Source of the DNA: a virus
DNA length: 52,544 bases
IMG/VR virus record: IMGVR_UViG_3300021076_000027
Location: 1-52,544 of that record
Reading direction: 5' to 3' (one strand)
The notes under the pieces were generated by a model. It saw only the letters and a program-made list of their open reading frames with translations, was not told the DNA's origin and did not search any database. Each line of letters starts with the position of its first letter. Within the stretch, counting starts at the first letter, position 1. A program made the position numbers and the translations under genes. Shown here piece by piece: positions 18,801 through 24,952 of this stretch.

Positions 18801-20093
18801 GACTTCAAGCGCTTCTGCGGCTCGATCTACAGCGAGGATGGCGAAAGCCTCCCCGGCTTCCCCGGCATCTCGGCGTCGATGCAGAACCTCTCGAAGCAAG
18901 AGATCATCGACCAGCTTCGCAACCTTGGCCAGTTGGCTTCTCGTACCGGGCGCTACCTCACCATCGATGAGGCTCGTGCCGGTGCGATCGACTACTCGCT
19001 CCCGATGACCGCAGCCGACCACGTTGATCCGCACAAGGGCACGATGATCGCTGTCCGTCCTCCCGAGTCTGTGTGCCAGAGCCTTGCGCTTCCTGACTCC
19101 GGCGCCGAGCCGGTCGAGCAGCTTCACGTGACGCTGGCCTACATCGGCCCGGAGGCTTCAGAGGATCTCGACCTCGACCTTCTCCGCCAGATCGTAGATG
19201 CGCAGTCGCAACTCTCTCCTTACATCGCCGGGACCCTCTCCGGCCACGGCACCTTCGAGAACCCGGACGGGGATGTCTCCGTCGTCCTGGTCGACTCCGA
19301 GGAGCTACAGGTCGCCCGTGCGCTCCTGGTCGACGCCCTCGAACGAGCGGGCATCGAGGTCAGCCGAGAGCATGGCTTCGTTCCCCACATCACCCTGACC
19401 TACGGCGAGCACGGCCCGTTGCCCGCAGTCGACAAGGACGTGTTCTACTTCACCGAGTTCATCATCTCTCCGCCGTCCGGCGTGTGGGAACGCTACGAGC
19501 TAGCGACCAACATCTCGTTGGCCGCTTCCGTGGTGGTGGCCGATCAGGAGAACCCGCTCCCTCCGATCCACAACGCCGAGCCGTCCTGGGGGTCTAGCCC
19601 GATCAGTCAGGACGACCCCACGGGTAGCCCGCTCGATGCGGACGGGGAGACTAACACGGTACTCCCAGGAGCGCAAGCTGTCCTCGATGAGGAGCCAGAA
19701 GGCGCCCTCCCGAGCACTGATGGGGAAGCCGGAGCAGACGGAGCACAGTCCGATCAGGACTATTACCCCACCGACGAACAAGACAACACGCACCTGTACG
19801 GAGGTGAGGGAGCGGCTCCGAGCACGATAGCCTGGCTAGACCCTCGAATCTCCAACAAAGGAGTGAAAGGTAACGACGACATGGACATAGCCGCCGCCGC
19901 ACGCAACTTCTTGATGACCTCAACCGCTGTGAAGACATTCACGTATGCGGAGCAGCAGGAGATCATCCTCGAAGGCGAGGGAGTCACGGCATCCAACTTG
20001 GATCGTCTGAACCTCACTGGCACTCACTACGAAGCTTTGGAACAACAGCTTGCTACAGCCGAAGCCCTTGGAGAGCCTGTCGTCTGGTGGTAG
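15846..20093 (+). CDS. virion polyprotein: SWIM finger, two ADP-ribosyltransferase-like domains, 2H phosphoesterase
   Basis: A 1415-residue multidomain protein. A CPAC ribbon lies near residue 80. A SWIM zinc finger spans residues 257-282 (CSC...CSH). An ART-like domain spans ~334-460 (VYRG, GIYVTLD, HNGYDIV...VIINAKVV). A second, clearer R-S-E type ART spans ~690-865 with Arg773 in LYRA, SWS at 800-802, and the E-x-E pair E848/E850 in YEREHIVGGRF. A 2H phosphoesterase domain spans ~1064-1218 with HVT at 1094 and HIT at 1181. SKTA/SRKLA/SRTG junctions separate the modules. The ART family transfers ADP-ribose from NAD to proteins (compare T4 Alt, packaged in the head). 2H enzymes open 2',3'-cyclic phosphates or cleave cyclic oligonucleotides. 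Delivery with the DNA is inferred. Confidence 0.8.
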   Translation: MRIGWTIASGDIANLSNDEQQDPDQDKLDGFTDTNAEPDFAAGAVQAAYAGACPGSQQPAERFAFIPNWGSAKTRIAHACPACGKVLSPQRSKSDEVHTTAHKPADETYHVRMVNKLMNEGYEASNPLVDHHEGWVGKLNPGAHTAANSDELATEPMGYDDNDMDDFNTGTTGPTVTQTDINPDNSFSGSRKLASGIVVEGSWTDVQSKAQRIYKDGGVRIISVTGPYVAGNVKGSEGVYETTLQRGPSGSIDQWTCSCPWFAYSFGRSGRWKKYEGRMCSHALALQYKAQSEGMFGREIKEDTQSPGWDKEITRYEAPPPKDWRASKTALSGKVYRGVSSELDVQRTINGDVDFSNPWLNTSGVGIYVTLDRQRAQSFSRGFLMTGTIPGNPKVLVESHYWDDIARHVDSPEWKRLKSLDQGDPSSYARHNGYDIVACDMDGNPDLVIINAKVVHWEPAQKISALAAVLPTPATKAYLRLFASSTDDEPRASDGTWTKGMGDKSDTGFGKITPGEARGDSKKVTPEEFDELAAKGKEHYDRLLADKRPTTAFNDEDQWKDICSGAYKAAQESWGGQTIDPATGKAIERSKGFSLQVRAPGEKQLTVPEDASEDEFNEMMERARKEYAEKLKGKEVYLGVFRDDDNNRIDFDPVTIVDTEAEVDSLGAYTHAVGGAYDFATGNGHFPPHVASLSSDIKDAVHVWSSIKVNNQKSLPNPEHDGFRYAFHQILGDVGSFRYNASNPEFMKGEHEATVFLKAFMDNQTPSHRPLYRAIGLHPAAYMEILSAATAGSLDLPPASWSANKKLTEQFGLDYMQGTKKYEERIIFVTRPGTKSWALGRTSMTGYEREHIVGGRFHVVSIKFPPETDNTTVITLQETEGWPEDFASTGDMIEHMAFDSAVVSPQDSKTAAKEPYGWWLAPDGTLIDVANSMDHFSTPHPKGSIHLTNELWGLGGEQVRLLSAGVYGSISTEQMKALYRLVYSHDFKRFCGSIYSEDGESLPGFPGISASMQNLSKQEIIDQLRNLGQLASRTGRYLTIDEARAGAIDYSLPMTAADHVDPHKGTMIAVRPPESVCQSLALPDSGAEPVEQLHVTLAYIGPEASEDLDLDLLRQIVDAQSQLSPYIAGTLSGHGTFENPDGDVSVVLVDSEELQVARALLVDALERAGIEVSREHGFVPHITLTYGEHGPLPAVDKDVFYFTEFIISPPSGVWERYELATNISLAASVVVADQENPLPPIHNAEPSWGSSPISQDDPTGSPLDADGETNTVLPGAQAVLDEEPEGALPSTDGEAGADGAQSDQDYYPTDEQDNTHLYGGEGAAPSTIAWLDPRISNKGVKGNDDMDIAAAARNFLMTSTAVKTFTYAEQQEIILEGEGVTASNLDRLNLTGTHYEALEQQLATAEALGEPVVWW
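19851..19870 (+). repeat. start-associated palindromic element, copy 1
   Basis: TCCAACAAAGGAGTG plus AAAGG, with CTCC/GGAG complementarity. It lies 10 nt before an in-frame internal ATG (19881) inside the polyprotein gene. Confidence 0.6.
19881..20093 (+). CDS. possible nested product: C-terminal helical module of the polyprotein
   Basis: An in-frame ATG at 19881 is preceded by GGAG and AAAGG inside repeat copy 1. It would yield a 70-residue helical protein (MDIAAAARNFL...EALGEPVVWW) from the 3' end of the 15846 gene. The upstream linker is highly acidic and disordered, so a separate product is plausible. There is no independent proof, and it may simply be the terminal module of the long protein. 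Confidence 0.3.
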   Translation: MDIAAAARNFLMTSTAVKTFTYAEQQEIILEGEGVTASNLDRLNLTGTHYEALEQQLATAEALGEPVVWW

Positions 20094-20096
20094 ACT
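20068..20096 (+). promoter_or_regulatory. promoter of leaderless HNH gene
   Basis: TTGGAG (-35-like, 20068-20073), a 17-nt spacer and TAGACT (-10, 20091-20096), then 6 nt to ATG 20103. The first three bases of the -10 are the TAG stop of the polyprotein gene. Confidence 0.6.
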
Positions 20097-20102
20097 GGTG
20101 GT

Positions 20103-20609
20103 ATGTCACGAGGCTCTACTAACTCTGCGAACGCCGCCAAGACTCGGTGTCCCAATGGCCATGCGTATACGCCAGAGAACACCTACAGCAATCACGGCAA
20201 ACGAGAGTGTCGCACTTGTAAGCGAGAGCGCAAAGCTGCGTGGGATGCGACTCACAAGGCCGAACAACGAGCGTATTTCCTAGCCTACTATCCTCTGCAT
20301 CGAGAGGAGATCCTCGCCAATAACTATCGGTGGATGCGAGTAGATCCCGAGCGAACCAAGCTGAAGAACCAGATCAGCAATGCTAGACGCAAGGAAGCTC
20401 CTGGTCATTGTACTCCTGAACAGCTAGCCGCTCGGATTGCCTTCTTCGGAGGGAAGTGTTGGATGTGTGGCGCTCCCCGGGAACATATCGACCATGTGAA
20501 GCCCCTGGCCAAGGGTGGCTCCAACTGGCCAGCCAATCTCCGACCAGCGTGTAGTACGTGTAACCTTCGGAAGTCGGACCAATGGCCCCTTCCGTCCCTG
20601 GCAGGCTAG
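20103..20609 (+). CDS. HNH homing endonuclease
   Basis: 168 residues. An N-terminal CPNGHAYTPENT...CRTC finger is followed by a basic helix and the HNH core at ~119-160: CWMCGAPREHIDHVKPLAKGG, NLRPACSTCN. The core is closely similar to that of the HNH gene at 3893 (GGSNWP, NLRPAC). Leaderless start from the -10 at 20091. It is inserted exactly after the polyprotein stop. The 3' end runs into a second copy of the start-associated element. Confidence 0.88.
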   Translation: MSRGSTNSANAAKTRCPNGHAYTPENTYSNHGKRECRTCKRERKAAWDATHKAEQRAYFLAYYPLHREEILANNYRWMRVDPERTKLKNQISNARRKEAPGHCTPEQLAARIAFFGGKCWMCGAPREHIDHVKPLAKGGSNWPANLRPACSTCNLRKSDQWPLPSLAG

Positions 20610-20616
20610 CTGAATC

Positions 20617-20635
20617 TCCAACGAAGAGGTGAAAG
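20617..20635 (+). repeat. start-associated palindromic element, copy 2
   Basis: TCCAACGAAGAGGTG plus AAAG, 30 nt before ATG 20666. The preceding bases GGCTAG...GAA are also shared with copy 1 at 19851. The HNH gene therefore sits between two similar elements, which could reflect how it was acquired. Confidence 0.6.
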
Positions 20636-20665
20636 AACTTCTTCAACAGGGATGGCTAGCTGAGT

Positions 20666-21592
20666 ATGGGAATCCGCAACTTCAATAATGTGTCGGTACC
20701 GCAGACGATCCTCAACTCTGGCGGCATCGACAACAACCCGCTGACCGTGGGCATCACGGTGGGCGATGCTTCGTCATATCCTGCGGTCCCCTTCACACTG
20801 GGGATTGAGCGAGGTACTCCCAACCAAGAGGTTGTCGAGTGCACGGCGCTGACCGGTTCTACCGGCTTCATCGTCACCCGTGGCTTCAACGGTTCACCGA
20901 TCGTCGCTCATCCTCAGGGCGCCTCCGTCGAGCTTACCTCGGCGGCTATCGACTACGCTGAGGCGAACGAGTTCATCAACATCATGACGACCAAGGGTGA
21001 CATCATCACCTTTGCGGCAGGCCCCGCTCGTCTCGGTGTCGGCGCCGATGGCACGGCCCTCACCGCTGACCACACGCAGATCTCGGGTCTCGCTTGGGTC
21101 CAGCCCGTCCCGCCTGGTGTCGTCTTCTACACCGCAGCTTCCGCCGCTCCGGCTGGCTTCGTCCTCGCCAACGGTCAGTCGCTTGCTTGTGCTGGTGTGG
21201 CCGCTGCCCTGTTCGCTCAGATCGGCACGACCTACGGCTCGGTCGACGGCGCTCACTTCAATGTACCGAATGCTGCCACTCGTACCATCCGTGGTAACGG
21301 TTCTGGCTACTCGCTTGCTGCTACCGGTGGCTCCGACACAGCGCCCGCCTCTGTCGCTCCCCACACCCACGGTAACTCGATCCTCATCGGTGGCACTCCC
21401 GTCACTACAGAGATCGTTGTCTACGATCCGGGCAGCACCATCCAGCTTGCCTCGGGCGCTCCGAGCACTCCGTTCGGCGTGTCTTACACGGTGACCCCTT
21501 CGCTCGTTGTGAGCATCGACTCGGCTGGTAGCAGCACCCCGATCAACATTGTGAACAAGTACATCGTCCTGACCCCGATCATCAAGCTCTAA
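20666..21592 (+). CDS. tail fibre with phage collar domain
   Basis: 308 residues. Residues ~150-210 carry the phage tail-collar signature: PPGVVFYTAASAAPAGFVLANGQS, then LFAQIGTTYGSVDGAHFNVPNAATRTIRG. APHTHGN follows, a His motif used for metal-stabilised trimers. The N-terminal part is beta-rich (SVPQTILNSGG...VECTALTGSTG) and probably attaches to the virion. No strong ribosome site is visible; a weak GGGATGG lies upstream. It overlaps the next fibre gene by one base (TAATG). Confidence 0.8.
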   Translation: MGIRNFNNVSVPQTILNSGGIDNNPLTVGITVGDASSYPAVPFTLGIERGTPNQEVVECTALTGSTGFIVTRGFNGSPIVAHPQGASVELTSAAIDYAEANEFINIMTTKGDIITFAAGPARLGVGADGTALTADHTQISGLAWVQPVPPGVVFYTAASAAPAGFVLANGQSLACAGVAAALFAQIGTTYGSVDGAHFNVPNAATRTIRGNGSGYSLAATGGSDTAPASVAPHTHGNSILIGGTPVTTEIVVYDPGSTIQLASGAPSTPFGVSYTVTPSLVVSIDSAGSSTPINIVNKYIVLTPIIKL

Positions 21593-22770
21593 TGACGACC
21601 CCGGTTGAAGTATGGGCAGACAATGCCACCGGAACCTTCGGTGCACCTGGGACACCGGGTGACACGACGATCAGTGTGGCGCAGACGGCGGGAATCTTCC
21701 CGACGCTGAGTGCTGGCCAGGTCTTCCACCTCGTCATTGACTTCGATACGGTCAACGCAGAGATCGTTGAGGTCACGGCGACCTCCGGCTCGCACATCCT
21801 CGGCTGGGTCTTCACTCTCGCCTCCCCCGGCCTCGTCAACGCCCACAACGGTCCTCCCGGTGGCGCTCAGTGCGCCCTCGTCATCACGAAGGAAGGCCTC
21901 GACAATATGCTGGCCGAGTCCGTCGTGCTCTCGACGTTCACGACCGCAGGTGACACCATCTATGGTACCGGCGCCTCTGCCGTCACCCGCCTCCCCATCG
22001 GCACGAACGGCTACGTCCTCACGGTAGTGAGCGGTGTCCCCGCATGGGTGGCCCCTGGCGCACCTCCGACCGGTGCTGCTGGCGGAGACCTCGGTGGCAC
22101 GTACCCCAACCCATTGGTCGACTCCATTCAAGGCGTCGTCATCTCCGGCACTCCGGTCGCAGGCGATGGCCTCTACGCCACCGGAGCTTCGACCGCCGCC
22201 TGGTCAGCCCTCGACGTAGCACAAGTCTCTGAGGTCTTCAACTTGGCTGGCGACATCATCGTCGGTACCGGAGCCGCTACCGGTGAGCGTCTCGTCGCTG
22301 GCGCCGCTGGCACGGTCCTCACGGTTGGCGGTTTCGATCCCCCTGGACTTGAGTGGGTGCCTCTCGCACTGACTACAGATGTCGGCACTCTCGGTAGCGA
22401 TGCTGTCATCGGAACTTCTTCCGGGTCAGCTATCCTCACGACGGCTTCCTTGGACATCGGCTTCTGGTTGATTACCGTCACTGCGTTGGTGGAGACCACG
22501 GCGACAGCGACGGGTCGAGTCGGAATCGCACTCGCTGGTGGTGGAGCGACCGCAACCTTCTTGGGTCCTCAAGCCGTTCAAACTGCATTGCCATCGTCAG
22601 TTACCGATACGCAGGTTGTCTCTCTGACTTCTCTTGTTCAAGTCACTGCGGCTGGTACTCTGCTGGTCGTCGCCTTCAACACCGATACTGGACAGACAGC
22701 GACAGTCCTTCAACTCGATGCCGTGCAGAGCGAGAGCGCTACCGGGTACACGGCGGTGAAGGTCGCATGA
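21592..22770 (+). CDS. tail fibre/adhesin protein
   Basis: 392 residues. The N-terminus resembles that of the preceding collar protein (DTTISVAQTAGIFPTL, VNAEIVEVTATSGS), suggesting a shared attachment domain. The middle has the GGDLGGTYPNPLV motif typical of phage fibres and repeated GTGA-x-A loops. The C-terminal ~130 residues form a jelly-roll/TNF-like head (TASLDIGFWLITVTALVETTATATGRVGIAL). Role: receptor contact or baseplate decoration. Coupled to its neighbours by TAATG and ATGA overlaps. Confidence 0.72.
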   Translation: MTTPVEVWADNATGTFGAPGTPGDTTISVAQTAGIFPTLSAGQVFHLVIDFDTVNAEIVEVTATSGSHILGWVFTLASPGLVNAHNGPPGGAQCALVITKEGLDNMLAESVVLSTFTTAGDTIYGTGASAVTRLPIGTNGYVLTVVSGVPAWVAPGAPPTGAAGGDLGGTYPNPLVDSIQGVVISGTPVAGDGLYATGASTAAWSALDVAQVSEVFNLAGDIIVGTGAATGERLVAGAAGTVLTVGGFDPPGLEWVPLALTTDVGTLGSDAVIGTSSGSAILTTASLDIGFWLITVTALVETTATATGRVGIALAGGGATATFLGPQAVQTALPSSVTDTQVVSLTSLVQVTAAGTLLVVAFNTDTGQTATVLQLDAVQSESATGYTAVKVA

Positions 22771-23255
22771 TAGATGCAACGGGCTTCACTTCCTTCGCTC
22801 AGAGTCTCGGTGGACTTGCCACCTTCGTCGCTGTCCTCGTCATCCCCGGCGCATGGCTGTTCCACCGCAAGGTCATCCGCCCCCTCTCCTTCGTGCTCGG
22901 CCTGAAGCAGGAGGACTCCCCGACCGGCGAGCCGATCCCTTCCATCCCCGTACAGCTTGCCGAGATGCGCAAGAACCAAGAGGTCTTCAAGGAGCAGGTG
23001 CGTACCATCAATGCGGAGGTACACCCCAACGGTGGGAACTCGCTGAGGGATGCAGTTGACAGCAACGGCAGGAACACTCGTGAACTCAGCATGAAGGTCG
23101 TGGATCTTCAGGGCACCTTGGATTCGCATCTCGCAGAGGAGCGCAGAGAGCGAGAGAAGATCGCTGCCCTGGCGCTCAAGACCGCCGCCGACTTCGCCGC
23201 TCTCACCGAGAAGACCGCAGCCCAACTAGCGAAGGACAACCGTGCTCAAGGTTAG
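22767..23255 (+). CDS. membrane-anchored coiled-coil protein (DUF2746-like)
   Basis: 162 residues with one N-terminal membrane segment (GGLATFVAVLVIPGAWLF). A charged helical region follows with the EVHPNGGNSLRDAV signature seen in actinophage DUF2746-type proteins, then a coiled-coil tail (LDSHLAEERREREKIAALALK). Such proteins sit next to lysis or fibre genes and are often suggested to be holin-like or tail-linked, without proof. ATGA overlap upstream and a 14-base overlap with the GTG-started gene downstream. Confidence 0.7.
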   Translation: MIDATGFTSFAQSLGGLATFVAVLVIPGAWLFHRKVIRPLSFVLGLKQEDSPTGEPIPSIPVQLAEMRKNQEVFKEQVRTINAEVHPNGGNSLRDAVDSNGRNTRELSMKVVDLQGTLDSHLAEERREREKIAALALKTAADFAALTEKTAAQLAKDNRAQG

Positions 23256-23544
23256 GATCGGCAACGCCGAAGAGGTCACGACCCTCCTCATCCCGAGCGA
23301 GTTCGACCTTGAACGTCGGTTCGACAATGCTGTCGCAGCGCTGAGTCTCCACTTGGTTGAAGATGGGCCTCGGTGGATTGAATCAGAAGATCTAGCGCTC
23401 AATCTTTTGCTAGAAGAGCACTATGGCCCGTCTTGCGGAAGTGATGTCCCATCGCACCAGGATGACTCTCCATCCCGCAATCTTTGCAGATCCGTCGCAT
23501 CGACGCAACAGGTGGACGGCGACCTTGGAGTGCTTGCCGGATAA
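23242..23544 (+). CDS. hypothetical protein, 3' end probably displaced by an inserted endonuclease gene
   Basis: GTG start at 23242 overlapping the previous gene. The first ~52 codons (MLKVRIGNAEEVTTLLIPSEFDLERRF...LALNLLLEE) read like a normal small soluble protein. From about 23399 the frame runs antisense through the 3' end of the GIY-YIG gene and becomes Ser/Cys-rich. I think the native C-terminus was lost or replaced when the endonuclease gene inserted. Function unknown. Confidence 0.5.
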   Translation: MLKVRIGNAEEVTTLLIPSEFDLERRFDNAVAALSLHLVEDGPRWIESEDLALNLLLEEHYGPSCGSDVPSHQDDSPSRNLCRSVASTQQVDGDLGVLAG

Positions 23545-23917
23545 GTGTTCGATGCTGATCGGACATCGGCTGCATCTTCTGGCCACTGCGGGTCGCAGAG
23601 ATACGAGCATTGCGCTCAGGGGTAGGGAGCGGATAAGTCCGGGGACGCCGAGAGTTTAGTGTGCGACCCATTCCTCGCTCAACATAGAAGTCATACCAGC
23701 GAGCTTCTGCTTCGGCTCCATCCTGGGTGATCTCTAGGAGTTGGATATGAAAGGCTGATCTACCAAGCTCTGCGATCTTTGCTCGGAGAAGAGGACAGAG
23801 GCTAGTGGACTTGACATGACCTTTCCAGCGCTGTGCAAGCGAGTTGATCGTACATCCCACGTACCAGTCATCATCGACCGAGTTGGTGATGAGGTAGATG
23901 TTGGAAGTCCTGTCCAT
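23399..23917 (-). CDS. GIY-YIG homing endonuclease with C-terminal zinc finger
   Basis: 172 residues on the reverse strand. The GIY-YIG core is NIYLITN...WYVGCT, the basic helix is LAQRWKGH, and the catalytic Glu is in AEAEARWYDFY. The C-terminal CKDCGMESHPGAMGHHFRKTGH is a zinc-finger-like DNA-binding tail, not NUMOD3. The ATG at 23917 is chosen from the TATAAT 6 nt upstream. It is inserted between two tail genes, converging on the truncated 23242 gene. Confidence 0.85.
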   Translation of the reverse strand: MDRTSNIYLITNSVDDDWYVGCTINSLAQRWKGHVKSTSLCPLLRAKIAELGRSAFHIQLLEITQDGAEAEARWYDFYVERGMGRTLNSRRPRTYPLPTPERNARISATRSGQKMQPMSDQHRTLIRQALQGRRPPVASMRRICKDCGMESHPGAMGHHFRKTGHSALLAKD

Positions 23918-23923
23918 GAGTCC

Positions 23924-23929
23924 ATTATA
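23924..23929 (-). promoter_or_regulatory. extended -10 promoter, leaderless GIY-YIG
   Basis: Reverse strand TGCTATAAT: TGn plus a perfect TATAAT, 6 nt before the ATG at 23917. Confidence 0.75.
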
Positions 23930-23943
23930 GCACCTAAGAGATG
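23929..23943 (+). repeat. start-associated palindromic element, copy 3
   Basis: AGCACCTAAGAGATG, ending in the candidate ATG at 23941. It abuts the -10 of the reverse GIY-YIG gene. It is a more divergent copy than those at 26707 and 26799. Confidence 0.4.
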
Positions 23944-24375
23944 AGATCTCGTAGGTGTGACCCCACACAAGGTAAGGTGATTCCCATTAGGACGAATGCA
24001 GGAGCCGACTGGCAGGCCGGTGTCATGGCCGACACCGCCAACTCCAATACGGGCACTTACGCCCCGGCCAACTACATCGCTCTCACGGCAGACTCGGGTG
24101 CTCCGGTCGACACGGACACCACGTTGCCCGGCGAGCTAGAGACAGGCGGCTCCGGTACGCTGTCCCGCACGCAGGCCACCTACGCCCACACCACCGGTTC
24201 GAGCACCTACACGCTGACGAACCTCTTCACGTCGGACGCCTCTGTGACCGTCGCCAAGGTCGGGATCTTCAACGACCCGGACACTGGCACGCTCGTGTTC
24301 GAGGATCTCTTCGGCGTCCCGGCTGTGCTCTACTCCGGCGACCAACTTCTCGTGGTCAGCACCGTCAACTTCTAG
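23941..24375 (+). CDS. virion protein (tail/decoration type)
   Basis: 144 residues. The core from GADWQAGVMAD onward is a Thr/Ser/Gly-rich beta protein (TGTYAPANYIALTADSGAP...SRTQATYAHTTGSSTYTLTNLFTSDASVTVAKVGIFND). Its pattern resembles that of the protein at 35991. The start is uncertain: ATG 23941 abuts the repeat element, while GTG 23977 has AAGG just upstream. The 5' end may have been disturbed by the adjacent GIY-YIG insertion. The 3' end overlaps the reverse-strand kinase gene by 4 bases. Confidence 0.65.
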   Translation: MRSRRCDPTQGKVIPIRTNAGADWQAGVMADTANSNTGTYAPANYIALTADSGAPVDTDTTLPGELETGGSGTLSRTQATYAHTTGSSTYTLTNLFTSDASVTVAKVGIFNDPDTGTLVFEDLFGVPAVLYSGDQLLVVSTVNF

Positions 24376-24878
24376 CCGGTCCACTCGATCGAGAGGCCGG
24401 TGGTCGACTGATTGAAGTACACGAGCCGGTCGAACCCTTCGGGGGGCTTCGGGGCATCGAGCTTCTTCGCCATCCGGTCGATCACGAACTCTGGCACGGG
24501 TGCCGTGCGTTGAGCGTTGCGCACCTTCGCCACCTCCTTGGAGACCTGACCGATGAGCGCCACCGTGTAGTAGCCGCTCTGGTCAGCCATGACGAGCAGG
24601 CCACGCCGATCCTTCTCCGTCAGGTTGGTGGCATCGTAGGCGCACGGCAGTCCCTCCGTCATCCTCACGAGCAGCATGTGTCGAGCGGCCTCGTGGACGA
24701 TAGCGGGGTTGCCCTGAGTGGACACGTCACCGAACATGGTCCGGCGCACGTCGTCGGCCCCGTGCCGGAACCCGGAGTGAGGCAAGATCTGGCCCAGGAG
24801 GGTCGACTTGCCCGAGCCGGGCAGCCCCACCGGGACGATCAGAGTCTTGGTCGGGAGAGTCAGGTTGATCTCGTGCAT
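24372..24878 (-). CDS. P-loop kinase, polynucleotide-kinase-like
   Basis: 168 residues. The Walker A GLPGSGKST is at residues 18-26. HGADDVRR follows, a D-x-x-R-like substrate site as in the 5'-kinase domain of T4 Pnk, then YDATNLTEKDRRGLL, the conserved DATN/lid Arg region. The family phosphorylates 5'-OH ends of DNA or RNA and is used in tRNA and RNA repair; zeta-toxin-like or other AAA-type kinases are alternatives. It is the only non-endonuclease gene on the reverse strand here. It is transcribed divergently from the GIY-YIG gene at 24953 from its own leaderless-type promoter. Confidence 0.75.
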   Translation of the reverse strand: MHEINLTLPTKTLIVPVGLPGSGKSTLLGQILPHSGFRHGADDVRRTMFGDVSTQGNPAIVHEAARHMLLVRMTEGLPCAYDATNLTEKDRRGLLVMADQSGYYTVALIGQVSKEVAKVRNAQRTAPVPEFVIDRMAKKLDAPKPPEGFDRLVYFNQSTTGLSIEWTG

Positions 24879-24885
24879 GGATACA

Positions 24886-24915
24886 AGAGTATCACCACCG
24901 ATACTTCAGTATCAA
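24886..24915 (-). promoter_or_regulatory. kinase promoter overlapping a GATACTTCAGTATC palindrome
   Basis: Reverse strand: TTGATA (-35, 24910-24915), an 18-nt spacer and TACTCT with a TGA extension (-10, 24886-24891), then 7 nt to the ATG at 24878. The spacer holds the perfect palindrome GATACTTCAGTATC (24899-24912), with a further GTATC half-site at 24889-24893. This looks like an operator. Confidence 0.6.
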
Positions 24916-24917
24916 GC

Positions 24918-24946
24918 TTGACAGGCACGCACCCTCAGCGTAAGAT
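24918..24946 (+). promoter_or_regulatory. consensus promoter of leaderless GIY-YIG gene
   Basis: A perfect TTGACA (24918-24923), exactly 17 nt, then TAAGAT (24941-24946) and 6 nt to ATG 24953. Its -35 is 2 bp from the divergent -35 of the kinase gene. This is the best sigma-70-like promoter in the window. Confidence 0.8.
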
Positions 24947-24952
24947 GGAGCC

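Noticed and set aside
20614-20687. Short frame reading ISNEEVKELLQQGW as a small gene
   Set aside because: Preceded by TGA, only a GTG giving 18 codons is available, and it overlaps the collar gene; kept only as a note on the repeat element.
24372-24878. Zeta-toxin or toxin-antitoxin interpretation of the P-loop gene
   Set aside because: No antitoxin partner is adjacent, and the DDVRR and DATN motifs fit a polynucleotide-kinase-like enzyme better.
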